DNA from: JBFWIW01 sp050253535 | GTDB lineage: Bacteria > Bacillota > Clostridia > Oscillospirales > Oscillospiraceae | Length of the DNA: 64,000 nucleotides | Reading direction: 5' to 3' | Assembly (NCBI GenBank): GCA_050253535.1 | Contig: JBFWIW010000004.1 | Span: 4,857-68,856 of the forward strand | Shown here: positions 8,127-17,176 of the stretch, piece by piece | Position numbering within the stretch: the first letter of the stretch is position 1 | Layout: each line of letters starts with the position of its first letter | The notes under the pieces: model-generated | Database searches by the model: none | Seen by the model: only the letters and a program-made list of their open reading frames with translations | What the model was told of the DNA's origin: nothing | Translations under genes and position numbers: made by a program

Positions 8127-9878
8127 ATGCCGATTATTGAAAACCTGAATAACTGGATAGAGCATGCCGGAGCGGTTATCTCGGACCTGCTTGAGCTTGG
8201 TGCGCCGTTTCTGGGTATATATACGCTCCTTTTCCGGTGGGCAGGGCCTGTTCTGGTCTGTCTTATCCTCTACCGTTCGGCTCGCTCGCTGCTTGTTTAT
8301 AAAAGTGAGACCGAGATTTGGGCTTATCTCAGCCTGCCGAACGGCGCGCGCGTTCCGGTAAGCCACTGGGAGAACGCGATAGGGCGCTCCTCCAGATGTG
8401 ACATCGTCCTGAATTACCCCACTGTTTCAAGAAACCATGCGGTGCTTGTCCGCTCGGACGACGGGAGCTGGAGCATTGTGGATATCGGCTCCAAGGGTGG
8501 CGTATCAGTCAACAGCGAGCCCGTGAGCGGCCGTTTGAAGGTAAACCCGGGAGATATCATCAGCCTGTCGGGCGTTGAAACAGTTCTGCTTCAAACAGAT
8601 GATATTACGGAGGATAATGAGGACGTACCGAAGGAAGACGATGTAAAGCGGATCAAACCTGGGTGCACACTTCTGCTGCTGACGGTTTTTCAGATACTTA
8701 CCGCAGCGGAGCTGTGCATTACAGCGGAGAGCGGGAATATCGTCTATATCCTGCTGTCTTTTTTAGGCCTTACCACATTCATGTGGCTTGAATTTCTGAT
8801 AATGAAGACACTTGGGCGCACCGGTTTTGAGGTGGAGACGCTCGCTTTTTTTCTATCTACACTGGGGTTTTCGGTCATCGCGTCGGCGGCTCCGTCCGAA
8901 TTGTTTAAACAATTCATTGCACTGGTTCTGGGTCTTTGCCTGTTTATTTTTCTCGGGTGGTATCTGCGGGATCTTGAGCGGGCAAAAAAAGCGCGGTGGT
9001 ATATGGGGGGAGCCGCCATTTTACTGCTCGCCGCAAACCTTGCGCTGGGAAAAACAGTGAACGGTGCGCAGAACTGGATTTCGCTCGGCCCCTTCAGCTT
9101 TCAGCCTTCCGAGCTTGTAAAGATCGCGTTTATATATGCGGGCGCTTCCACTCTCGACCGCCTTCTGGAAAAGCGTAACCTCATTCTTTTTATTATTTTT
9201 TCGGGCGTGTGTATAGGCACTCTCGCCCTGCTGGGCGACTTCGGGACGGCGCTGGTGTTCTTTGTCGCATTCGTTGTCATAGCGTTTCTGCGCTCGGGGG
9301 ATATTTCAACGATATCTCTCATATGTGCGGGAACGGCCTTCGCCGGTGTCCTTGCCGTGCACTTTAAGCCGTATATTGGCAGAAGGTTTTCCGCATGGCG
9401 GCATGTATGGGAATACGCGAGCACAACAGGGTATCAGCAGACCAGAACGCTGATGTACGCCGCGAGCGGCGGGCTGCTCGGTCTCGGCGCGGGAAACGGG
9501 CTTCTGAAATACATAACTGCCGCCGACACAGACCTCGTTTTCGGTATGCTGTGCGAGGAATGGGGCCTTATTATCGCGGCTTGTGCGGTGCTGTCTTTCG
9601 TTTGCCTTGCGGTGTTTGCGGTCCGCGCTGCTCCGGCGGGGCGCTCGTCGTTCTATGTGATCGCGGCCTGCGCGGCCGTGTCCATGCTGATGTTTCAGGC
9701 GGCGCTAAATATGTTCGGGTCTGTGGATTTCCTGCCGCTTACCGGCGTAACTTTCCCGTTTGTGTCAAACGGCGGCTCCAGCATGATGTCCAGCTGGGGC
9801 TTGCTTGCCTTCGTCAAGGCCGCCGACACGCGCAGAAACGCCAGCTTTGCCATCAGAAAAACGGAGGACGCGGAATGA
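8127..9878 (+). CDS. FHA domain fused to FtsW/RodA/SpoVE-family peptidoglycan polymerase
   Basis: 583 residues from ATG 8127. This start is preferred to TTG 8109 because AAAGGA lies 9 bases upstream of it. An N-terminal membrane segment is followed by an FHA phosphothreonine-binding domain at about 62-150 (IGRSSRCDIV, VSRNHAVL, GSKGGVSVN), then from about 180 a multi-pass SEDS glycosyltransferase (NGAQNWISLG, QPSELVKI, GDFGTALVFF, TFPFVSNGGSS). SEDS proteins polymerise lipid II outside the membrane together with a class B PBP, which is encoded next with a 4-base ATGA overlap. The usual Tyr of the PFVSYGG motif is Asn here. The FHA domain would let phosphorylation by a Ser/Thr kinase (see 11962) control wall synthesis, as in actinobacterial rodA-pbpA-pkn clusters. 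Confidence 0.9.
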   Translation: MPIIENLNNWIEHAGAVISDLLELGAPFLGIYTLLFRWAGPVLVCLILYRSARSLLVYKSETEIWAYLSLPNGARVPVSHWENAIGRSSRCDIVLNYPTVSRNHAVLVRSDDGSWSIVDIGSKGGVSVNSEPVSGRLKVNPGDIISLSGVETVLLQTDDITEDNEDVPKEDDVKRIKPGCTLLLLTVFQILTAAELCITAESGNIVYILLSFLGLTTFMWLEFLIMKTLGRTGFEVETLAFFLSTLGFSVIASAAPSELFKQFIALVLGLCLFIFLGWYLRDLERAKKARWYMGGAAILLLAANLALGKTVNGAQNWISLGPFSFQPSELVKIAFIYAGASTLDRLLEKRNLILFIIFSGVCIGTLALLGDFGTALVFFVAFVVIAFLRSGDISTISLICAGTAFAGVLAVHFKPYIGRRFSAWRHVWEYASTTGYQQTRTLMYAASGGLLGLGAGNGLLKYITAADTDLVFGMLCEEWGLIIAACAVLSFVCLAVFAVRAAPAGRSSFYVIAACAAVSMLMFQAALNMFGSVDFLPLTGVTFPFVSNGGSSMMSSWGLLAFVKAADTRRNASFAIRKTEDAE

Positions 9879-11245
9879 AGAAAATTGCTTCCAGAACTGT
9901 CGCGGCGCTTATCCTCTCTGCGGTCATTTTAGCCGGCCTGGTGCTGTTTATGTTCAGCGACGCCGTACGCGGCGACACGTGGATGGCGTCCCCTTCAAAT
10001 CAGCACATTTACTCAGGCGGCGTTTTGACCTCCGGTCGGATACTGGACCGCGATGGTGCGGTGCTCTATGATACGACTGACGGCACGGCAAAATATAATG
10101 ACGACAAGACGATACGGAAAGCAACCCTTCATGCCGTCGGAGACGCATCCGGGAATATCGCAACCTCAGCCAAGAGTGCTTTTACCGATAAACTGGTGGG
10201 ATACGATTTATTGAACGGTATTTACAATTACGGCGGCAGCGGTAACGACCTTTACCTAACGATCGACGCCGATGTCTGTAAGGCCGCGCTAAATGCCCTC
10301 GGCAGCCGAAACGGCGCCGTCGGCGTATATAACTACAAGACGGGGGAGATCTTCTGCATGGTCAGCACCCCGACCTTTGACCCGAATAATCCGCCCGAAA
10401 TAACCGAGGAAAATCAAAGCAGCGGTCTATATATAAACCGCTTTTTGTCATCCTCATTCACGCCCGGCTCGGTATTCAAACTCGTTGCCGCGGCGGCAGC
10501 TATAGACAACATACCGGACATTTTTGAAAAGGGATTTACCTGCACCGGGAGTGTGACTATAGGCGAAGGCACCGTTACCTGTCCCGAGGTGCACGGTACG
10601 CTGGATTTTAAGTCCGCTCTTGCGTTTTCGTGCAACAGCGCTTTTGCCCAGATAGCGGACGAGCTTGGGCCGGACATTTTGGAGGCTTATGCTGAAAAGG
10701 CCGGATTCAACAAGGGTGTGACGGTTAATGGGATAGCGACCGGAACAGGTAATTTCGATCTGTCGAAGGCATCTGATACAGACGTCGCGTGGTCGGGCAT
10801 AGGGCAGTATACGGACCTTGCCAATCCGTGTGCTTTTATGACTTATGTGGGGGCGATAGCAAACGGCGGCGTTTCGGTGATTCCGAGACTCATTTCGAAG
10901 TCAGAGACGCCTAGCGGCATTCCCACGGGACTTTACTTTAAGCATTCGGGCGGGAGAGTGCTTTCCGCCGACACCGTCGAGACGCTCTCCGATATGATGC
11001 ACGACGACGTTGTAAAGAATTACGGGGAGAGCAACTTCCCGGGGCTCGACCTGTGCGCGAAATCGGGCACGGCCGAGGTGGGCGGGGAGTCCACCCCAAA
11101 CGCGTGGTTTGCCGGTTTTATCAGAAATGAGGATTATCCGCTGGCCTTTGTGGTTCTAGTGGAAAACGGCGGATCGGGCGCGCGAGTCGCAGGGCCGATA
11201 GCAAACGCCGCGCTCCAGGCGGCGATAAAAGCGATGGAAAAATAA
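9875..11245 (+). CDS. Penicillin-binding transpeptidase (PbpA/FtsI-like)
   Basis: 456 residues from ATG 9875, which overlaps the ftsW-like stop; an upstream in-frame extension lies inside that gene and is discarded. One N-terminal membrane helix is followed by a short linker domain and a transpeptidase domain with the three expected motifs: SVFK with nucleophile Ser199, SCN at 252-254 and KSG at 396-398. It is smaller than FtsI or PBP2 and closest in layout to PbpA-type proteins that partner RodA-like SEDS polymerases. It would crosslink the glycan made by the preceding protein. Confidence 0.9.
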   Translation: MKKIASRTVAALILSAVILAGLVLFMFSDAVRGDTWMASPSNQHIYSGGVLTSGRILDRDGAVLYDTTDGTAKYNDDKTIRKATLHAVGDASGNIATSAKSAFTDKLVGYDLLNGIYNYGGSGNDLYLTIDADVCKAALNALGSRNGAVGVYNYKTGEIFCMVSTPTFDPNNPPEITEENQSSGLYINRFLSSSFTPGSVFKLVAAAAAIDNIPDIFEKGFTCTGSVTIGEGTVTCPEVHGTLDFKSALAFSCNSAFAQIADELGPDILEAYAEKAGFNKGVTVNGIATGTGNFDLSKASDTDVAWSGIGQYTDLANPCAFMTYVGAIANGGVSVIPRLISKSETPSGIPTGLYFKHSGGRVLSADTVETLSDMMHDDVVKNYGESNFPGLDLCAKSGTAEVGGESTPNAWFAGFIRNEDYPLAFVVLVENGGSGARVAGPIANAALQAAIKAMEK

Positions 11246-11331
11246 AAAGGGCGTGCGGCCAGTCTGTAAATAATGCAGGAATATTCAGGAAAATACCAGC
11301 ACCCATTGCGGCATATGAAGGCATACGATTT

Positions 11332-11520
11332 GGTGTTTACTCGGTCGGAGATGCTGCTTTACTTTGGAATATTTCCGAACGCCGAGTACAAAAATTCTGC
11401 AAGGATGGCCGCGTTAAGGATGTCCAACGTTTTGGGCGCTCCTGAATGATTCCCAGAGCGGCCAGGAAACCGGTCGATCTCAAAAAGTTTTACAGGAAAA
11501 GAGGCGAAGAACATGGTTGA
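11332..11520 (+). pseudogene. Remnant of a small helix-turn-helix DNA-binding gene with in-frame stop
   Basis: Reading in the frame of 11338 gives YSVGDAALLWNISERRVQKF, then CKDGRVKDVQRFGRS, a TGA stop at 11443-11445, then MIPRAARKPVD and a basic tail to TGA 11518. This matches the common small HTH family with WxIS-RRVQ-LC and FGRSWMIP-A-KPVD motifs, and the stop is exactly where the conserved Trp (TGG) belongs. No start codon with a ribosome site is seen upstream, although the frame stays open back into the PBP stop region. It is most simply a decayed gene; reinitiation at ATG 11446 is possible but would make only a short basic peptide. Confidence 0.7.
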
Positions 11521-11965
11521 ACAAATCAATCAGGTACGAACAAGCACCTTATTTCGATTGCTTTTCAAAACATCAAATATCAAAGAGTTTGTGGAAAAGA
11601 ATGCGGATGATATGCGGCTGCCGTCTTTCAGCGAATACATATCTGGATTATGTGCAGACCGCGGCGAGGTGCCGGAAAGAATCATCAAACGGGCTGATAT
11701 CGAGCGCTCCTTCGGTCATCAACTTTTCAAAGGGACCAAAAAGCCTTCGCGCGATACGGTTCTGCAGCTTGCCTTCGGCTTTGAGGCCGATGTGGATACG
11801 GCGCAGGAGCTTTTGAAATATGCCGGAATGAGTACGCTGTACCCTCGAGTTAAGCGAGACGCCGCGATTCTCTACTGCCTGCATAACCGCTTTACAATCG
11901 TAGAAGCACAAAATGTCCTGCATGATATGAAGCTGCCATTAATCGGAGGGTGGAAAACAAAATGA
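11513..11965 (+). CDS. XRE-like helix-turn-helix protein paired with the kinase gene
   Basis: 150 residues. The central part (ERSFGHQLFKGTKKPSRDTV, then LQLAFGFEADVDTAQELLKY) resembles a Cro/CI-type HTH in which the second helix reads FGHQLFKGTKKPSR. The C-terminus is helical and has no known ligand domain. GAGGCG precedes ATG 11513. Its stop overlaps the kinase ATG (ATGA at 11962-11965), so the two are translated together; the pair HTH + Ser/Thr kinase suggests the regulator is a phosphorylation target or partner. Target promoters are unknown. Confidence 0.78.
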   Translation: MVEQINQVRTSTLFRLLFKTSNIKEFVEKNADDMRLPSFSEYISGLCADRGEVPERIIKRADIERSFGHQLFKGTKKPSRDTVLQLAFGFEADVDTAQELLKYAGMSTLYPRVKRDAAILYCLHNRFTIVEAQNVLHDMKLPLIGGWKTK

Positions 11966-13574
11966 ACGATGTGAAATCAGCCGTTATCGAAATTGAAAAA
12001 GCCTTTGAAGCATCGCGCTGTCCCACGGGATTTTTAGAGCGATACGATCAGTTGGAATGTCTGGCGGCAAGCCATGGAACAGAGACCTTTCTGGTCAAAC
12101 AAAAGGACGGCGAGAAGCTCTTTGTAGCGAAATGCTACGACAAGAGCCTTTATTCCGTCGTCCATGAAAGCAACATATTAAAAGGGCTGAACCATAATGG
12201 CTTGCCTGTCTTTTCAGATGAATTCCAAAACGACTCCACAGTCTGTATCGTGCGCGAATATGTCGAAGGAAAGCCTTTAAATCAATACATAGCTGAGAAA
12301 CACCCGTCGAATCAGGAAATCATCGGTATAGCTGCCGCGCTTTGCGACATTCTTATCTATCTCCATTCACAGCAGCCGCCTGTGATCCACAGGGATATAA
12401 AGCCGCATAATGTGATCATAAAGGATGACGGGCAGGTCGTACTCATCGATTTCGACATAGCCAGAGTATATAACAGCACGTCGGAGGCTGATACACAGTT
12501 TTTCGGCACAAGGGAATACGCGCCGCCTGAGCAGTACGGCTTTTCTCAGACCGACTCACGCACCGACATTTATTCCTTTGGTATCCTGTTGCGCTACATG
12601 CTGACGGGAAGTGAGCGTAAGGACTCCACCGTCCACATATATAAGCCCTTGGCGCGTATTATCAAAAAGTGCACCGCCTTTGCCCCTAAGGAACGCTTTT
12701 CGAGCGCCGAGGCGGTGAAAAAGGCAGTGCTCGCGGCGAATCCGAAAGCACAGAGAAAGCGCAGGACGCTGATCGCTCNNNNNNNNNNNNNNNNNNNNNN
12801 NNNNNNNNNNNNNNNNNNNNNNNNNNNNNNNNNNNNNNNNNNNNNNNNNNNNNNNNNNNNNNNNNNNNNNNNNNNNNNGCGCGTATTATCAAAAAGTGCA
12901 CCGCCTTTGCCCCTAAGGAACGCTTTTCGAGCGCCGAGGCGGTGAAAAAGGCAGTGCTCGCGGCGAATCCGAAAGCACAGAGAAAGCGCAGGACGCTGAT
13001 CGCTCTTTGTTCGATCGTTGTGATTGCCCTGTGCGTGTTCGGCGGGGTCAAATGGTATCAGTACGCGACCTTTGACCCTTTCACCGAGGGCTCTATCCCC
13101 GCTGTCATGACGGATGCGGAAAGGGTGTCCGACGCCGTGTCCTATATGAAAGAAAAGTATGGTACGGATCTATTCAACGATACGGAAAGCTATGCGGACA
13201 TCGGATTTGTGAAAACAATCCTAACCGACGTATATGGATATGACAGCGACTACGCCCATGCGATGCCGTCGGAAGAGGGCCCGCCGCATGAGAGCAAAAA
13301 TAACTTTCTTCCCTGGGGAATGGGCGACGAACAGTATGTCGCCAGGGACGTCATGGTCTATGTGGCGGTGAAAATCTATTGGGTGGAAAAGGTTTCGGAC
13401 TACTCAAGCCTCAAGGATGACAACGGATACTATCCCGGTGTTAGGGTTGCGGTCGCCTTTGCGGAGGAAACAGGAATACTCACCGGCGTGGGACGTCCGG
13501 AGGATATCACCAAGGGCGAGGCGGCAATCCTGCTCGCGAACGCCGACAGGGTTTTTGAAGCGACAGAGGAATAA
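11962..13574 (+). CDS. Transmembrane Ser/Thr protein kinase, split by a false assembly gap
   Basis: Kinase domain: ATP-binding Lys57 (VAKCYD), catalytic HRDIKPHN from residue 143, metal-binding DFD at 163 (Gly of DFG replaced by Asp), APPEQYG and an intact DIYSFG. The N-run 12779-12878 is flanked by the same 127 bases (12652-12778 and 12879-13005). Removing N and one copy restores a single frame of 461 residues with one membrane helix (about LCSIVVIALCVFGGV) and an external C-terminal domain of about 170 residues with an SLH-like end (GILTGVGRPEDITKGEAAI). ATG 11962 was chosen over GTG 11950 because GGAGG sits at 11945-11949. Likely substrates are the FHA-FtsW protein or the paired HTH protein. 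A terminator follows. Confidence 0.88.
12779..12878. other. Artificial assembly gap (100 N) inside the kinase gene
   Basis: The 127 bases before the gap (12652-12778) are repeated exactly after it (12879-13005). This is the pattern left when two contigs sharing one terminal k-mer of 127 are scaffolded with N instead of merged. The real sequence is 227 bases shorter here. Confidence 0.93.
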
Positions 13575-13587
13575 AGAAAATTATTTT

Positions 13588-13617
13588 AAAAGGTGGGCTG
13601 CCAGCCCACCTTTTTTC
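13588..13617 (+). terminator. Terminator after the kinase gene
   Basis: GGTGGGC / GCCCACC stem (extended by AA/TT pairs) with a 5-base loop, followed by six T. It lies about 15 bases after the kinase stop and closes the FtsW-PBP-HTH-kinase unit. Confidence 0.92.
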
Positions 13618-13682
13618 TTTTGCCTTTTTGTAGAATGAAGATGTCATTGACAAACTGACAATTTTAAATATGGGAGATCGAA

Positions 13683-14897
13683 ATGATGAAGAAAACAGTA
13701 AAACACATATTTGCCCTCATGCTGACTTTGTCCCTTGCCTTCGCAATGCTGTTACCGGCTTATGCGGCAAGCGGGGCCGAGGCGGAAACGCAGGCTTTGG
13801 CTCTGAAACAGCTCGGACTGTTTAAGGGTGTCTCCGACTCGGACTTTGCCCTCGATCGGGCTCCGACACGCACGGAAGCGCTGATTATGCTGATCCGCGC
13901 GATGGGTAAAGAATCGGAGGCCCTGAGCGGGACCTGGTCGCACCCCTTTACCGATGTGGCATCGTGGGCGGACAAGTATATTGGATATGCCTATGAAAAA
14001 GGTCTGACTAAAGGCGTGTCCGCCACAGAGCTTGGGACCGGAGACGCGAACGCGGATATGTATCTGACGTTCATGCTCCGTGCGCTTGGCTACGACGATT
14101 CGGCTGGCGACTTCACATGGGATGCGCCGGAAACACTCGCGGCGTCTGTCGGTGTTCTGCCGGACGGTGTGGATGCGGCAAGCTTTACGCGCGCAGATGT
14201 GGCCCTCGTCTCTTGGGCGGCCCTTGAAGCCAAGCTTAAGGACGGAAGTCAGACCCTGGCTGAGATGCTGATGGATATGAATGCGTTTGGTTCAAACGAA
14301 TATGAGTCCGTAAAGCTTTTCGTACAGAACGGCGGCGGAACTATCGTTTCCACATTTGCCGAGCTTCAGGCCGCCGTGGCGGACGGGGATGTCACAGTGA
14401 TTCAGATCGGTTCCGATATGGACATATCCGGCGAACTGTTTATCGATCGTGAGGACGGCCCGGAAACGCTGATTTATATAAAAGCGGGCGTTACGCTCAC
14501 AGTCGGCGGAGAGTTTTCTACCGTCGGATGCTTCGTGACAAACGACGGCAAGATTGTTGTAAACGGCACTTTTAGCCGGGGACTCGGCGGCTTGAGGAAT
14601 AATGGTTCCGTGACGGTAAAAAGCGGCGGAACATTGGAATCCGGCATGTCGGACACCTACAACCGCGGAACCATAACGGTAGACAATGGAGGCAGCCTGC
14701 CCATAGACCGGGGTACACAGTTCCATAACTATGGCAGTATCGTGAACAACGGCTATATTTCTGTCGATAACGGCGGAAGCCTCTTTAACGATACCGGTAA
14801 AATTGAAAACAACGGAACCATTGACCTTTCTTCATATTTTTCCGGAAATATTGCGGCTATCGCGGGTACCGGGACGGTCAACGATAATCGTCAGTAA
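13683..14897 (+). CDS. Secreted S-layer-homology protein with beta-repeat domain
   Basis: 404 residues with a clear signal peptide ending AYAAS. Two SLH-type segments follow (AETQALALKQLGLFKGVSDS and TRTEALIMLIRAMGKE; then HPFTDVASWADKYIGYAYEKGLTKG), which bind pyruvylated cell-wall polymer. From about residue 220 the protein turns into a Gly/Asn-rich repeat domain (TNDGKIVVNGTF, NNGSVTVKSGGTL, NRGTITVDNGGSL, NNGTIDL), likely a beta-solenoid. It has its own terminator. The function of the repeat domain is unknown; surface location is well supported. Confidence 0.85.
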   Translation: MMKKTVKHIFALMLTLSLAFAMLLPAYAASGAEAETQALALKQLGLFKGVSDSDFALDRAPTRTEALIMLIRAMGKESEALSGTWSHPFTDVASWADKYIGYAYEKGLTKGVSATELGTGDANADMYLTFMLRALGYDDSAGDFTWDAPETLAASVGVLPDGVDAASFTRADVALVSWAALEAKLKDGSQTLAEMLMDMNAFGSNEYESVKLFVQNGGGTIVSTFAELQAAVADGDVTVIQIGSDMDISGELFIDREDGPETLIYIKAGVTLTVGGEFSTVGCFVTNDGKIVVNGTFSRGLGGLRNNGSVTVKSGGTLESGMSDTYNRGTITVDNGGSLPIDRGTQFHNYGSIVNNGYISVDNGGSLFNDTGKIENNGTIDLSSYFSGNIAAIAGTGTVNDNRQ

Positions 14898-14941
14898 TAT
14901 TGTTTCCATTATTCCGTAGTCGAGCACGGGCTCATTGTAGG

Positions 14942-14988
14942 GACGCGCCCGCCGTCTTGGCTGAGAACGGCAGGCGCGTCTTTTATTT
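14942..14988 (+). terminator. Terminator after the SLH gene
   Basis: GACGCGCC (14942-14949) pairs with GGCGCGTC (14973-14980), extended by GCCGT / ACGGC after one mismatch, then TTTTATTT. Confidence 0.85.
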
Positions 14989-15069
14989 AACATTGGAAAT
15001 CGGTATCAACAATTATTGGAATTAAGGTTGAAGAACGCCCTGATCTGGGCAGATCGGAGGAGTTTTTAT

Positions 15070-15474
15070 ATGAATGAGAAAAATGAAGTCAGGCAAATTA
15101 ATTGGATTGCGGTCCTTGCCGGACTCATAGTTATCGCGTCCGCTTTTATGCCCTACTATACGGAGGGACTTGGAAGAATCGGAGGCCGATACACTAAGAC
15201 ACTCATTGAAATCGGCAGCGGCTACCTTCTTATCGTATTTGCCGCGCTTGCAGTTCTGTTTGCCTTAATCAAAAAGAAAACGCCGCTCATTGCTTTTTCA
15301 ATCTTGGCGTTTATCCTGGAAGGAATTATGTTCTTTATTACCCTGAGCGAGATTCCATACAGCACCGGTTTTGTTTTCAACTATGGATTTTACATATCCG
15401 TCGCCGGAGCTATACTGCTCTTATGCACACAGCCGATATTCGGCCGTTTTCGGAGACGCGGGGGCAAACAATGA
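15070..15474 (+). CDS. Small four-helix membrane protein, unknown
   Basis: 134 residues from ATG 15070, which has GGAGG 9 bases upstream; an in-frame codon further left lacks one. Four hydrophobic stretches are visible and the end is basic (GRFRRRGGKQ). The Gly-Arg segment RIGGRYTKTLIEIGSGYLLI lies between helices 1 and 2. I do not recognise the family. It is 24 bases from the HTH gene at 15499 and probably co-transcribed with it. Confidence 0.7.
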   Translation: MNEKNEVRQINWIAVLAGLIVIASAFMPYYTEGLGRIGGRYTKTLIEIGSGYLLIVFAALAVLFALIKKKTPLIAFSILAFILEGIMFFITLSEIPYSTGFVFNYGFYISVAGAILLLCTQPIFGRFRRRGGKQ

Positions 15475-15498
15475 TCAGCCGGGAAAGGAGCGCTGCCT

Positions 15499-17055
15499 AT
15501 GACGAAATCCGCGGAAAACCTGAAGGCGGTGCTTGAATACTACGGCATCGCGCAGAGGGAGCTTTCACTGGCGCTCGGCATCGACCCGTCCCTCGTCAGC
15601 CGCTGGCTTACCGGGGCACGCAAGCTGCGGGCGGCAAGCCAGCAGATAGAGGAGATCGCCGATTTCATCCTTACCCGAAGCAGACGCGTCAAGGATATGG
15701 AGTGGCTGAAGGAACAATTTCAGACGGCGGGGCTGCCCACTGAACTGTCCACCGTTTACCGCTTAAAGCAGAACCTGATTCTGTGGCTTGCTGACGACGG
15801 TGAGAATCTGCGTCGAAATCTTGGCGGCTCTCCGGCGGGCGCGGCAAAAGCACCCGCGACGAAAAAGGCGCGGGCCGCCGAACACGCGGAGGGCGGCGAT
15901 ACAATTGTCGGCCTTCTGGATATCGCGCTGGCGCTTAAGCCGATCCTGAACGAATTGCCGCCGAACAGCGAGGCCGATTTGTTTTTGTCCACCGACCAGA
16001 TTGCCTCGGCAGCGAGTGAGGACATCGCTGCGCTTCTGATGCACACGATGGAAAAAACCGGCCTGAAAATCCGCCTTGTCGTCTGCGTCTCGGGCAACAC
16101 GCGGGCGATGTCGACGCTCATCAATACCTATATGGTTGCGCTGATATCGGGGCATATTCAGCTGTCCGTAGTACACGGCATGACGCAGACCGTGACCAAT
16201 CAGATGCACTTGATTATTCCCGGTGTAGCGGTGATGCTGGTAACCGAGACGCCGGGCACGGTCGCGCCGCCGATGGCGGTGATTATCCGTGAGAGCGTCT
16301 TTCTGTCGGAGGTCATGCAAAGCTTTGAACAAACAGCGCGCTATGCCCATCCGGTTTTGGACGTCTACGGCGACGATTATTCAAGGAATATCCTTGAAAT
16401 CCTCTACCGGGAGTTCTGCACCCCCGGTTCGCTCGACGTGGTCAAGGACAATTTAAACCCCATGTATATGACGGAGGCAGCCTACGATCGCATGCTGCTT
16501 CGGCAGGGTCACAGGGATGCCGAGTACGCCTGGAGAAGCGCGGAATTTGTCCGCTTCAAATCGGGCCTGAATGAGACGCTGAAAGGCGGGTCGGTGTTCC
16601 GGGAGATTCTCCCGCTTCCCCGGCTCAATCAGAGCGTTCAAGACGGCTATTGTCGGATGCCGGGGCTGTATTTTATGACGAAAGGATTCGTCCAGCTGGA
16701 CGCACGGGGCTGTTTAGATATTTTAAACGGCTATATCAGTTATCTTGAAACGGTTCCAAACTTCCACCTGCTGATCCTCGACGACATTAGCGTACTCCAA
16801 AAGGACGCCTGTTGGCAGTTAAAGCAGAACCACCATCTTGCCATCAACCACTGGAGCGGACCTGGGCCCGTCATGATTTATTCCGACCAACTGATCTTAC
16901 TTCGGGAATTTCAGACAAATTTCGATGCGCTTTGGGCGCGGGGACTCGGCGGCATCGGCAGCCGCGCGGGCGTCATCGCCGTGTTACGGGACGTGGCGGA
17001 GCGTCTGACAAAACGGCATCTGCTTCCGACGTCGGAAACGAACGGTACCGTTTAA
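15499..17055 (+). CDS. Large HTH (XRE-type) regulator of unknown class
   Basis: 518 residues with AAAGGAG upstream. The N-terminus is an HTH of the Cro/CI type (GIAQRELSLALGIDPSLVSR, WLTGARKL). A basic Ala/Lys-rich linker follows at about 110-135, then about 380 residues I cannot assign. They contain SGNTRAMSTLINTYMVALIS and several IxLP-type beta segments, and read like a soluble sensor fold. No membrane helix is seen. Its neighbours are small membrane proteins and a lipoprotein, so an envelope-stress or surface-signal role is possible but unproven. Confidence 0.7.
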   Translation: MTKSAENLKAVLEYYGIAQRELSLALGIDPSLVSRWLTGARKLRAASQQIEEIADFILTRSRRVKDMEWLKEQFQTAGLPTELSTVYRLKQNLILWLADDGENLRRNLGGSPAGAAKAPATKKARAAEHAEGGDTIVGLLDIALALKPILNELPPNSEADLFLSTDQIASAASEDIAALLMHTMEKTGLKIRLVVCVSGNTRAMSTLINTYMVALISGHIQLSVVHGMTQTVTNQMHLIIPGVAVMLVTETPGTVAPPMAVIIRESVFLSEVMQSFEQTARYAHPVLDVYGDDYSRNILEILYREFCTPGSLDVVKDNLNPMYMTEAAYDRMLLRQGHRDAEYAWRSAEFVRFKSGLNETLKGGSVFREILPLPRLNQSVQDGYCRMPGLYFMTKGFVQLDARGCLDILNGYISYLETVPNFHLLILDDISVLQKDACWQLKQNHHLAINHWSGPGPVMIYSDQLILLREFQTNFDALWARGLGGIGSRAGVIAVLRDVAERLTKRHLLPTSETNGTV

Positions 17056-17176
17056 GGCAGATCCCCAATTTACCACGAATATTACCTAAATCATTTAAAG
17101 GGCGTGTCCTTGTGAGTAACAGATCGAAAACGGGCATATTTGAGGGATTTTTCGTGAAATTGCGCTAAGCGCGCTA

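Noticed and set aside
12652..13005. Apparent 127-base direct repeat
   Set aside because: It brackets a run of exactly 100 N, and removing one copy restores a single kinase frame. It is an unmerged contig overlap, not a biological repeat.
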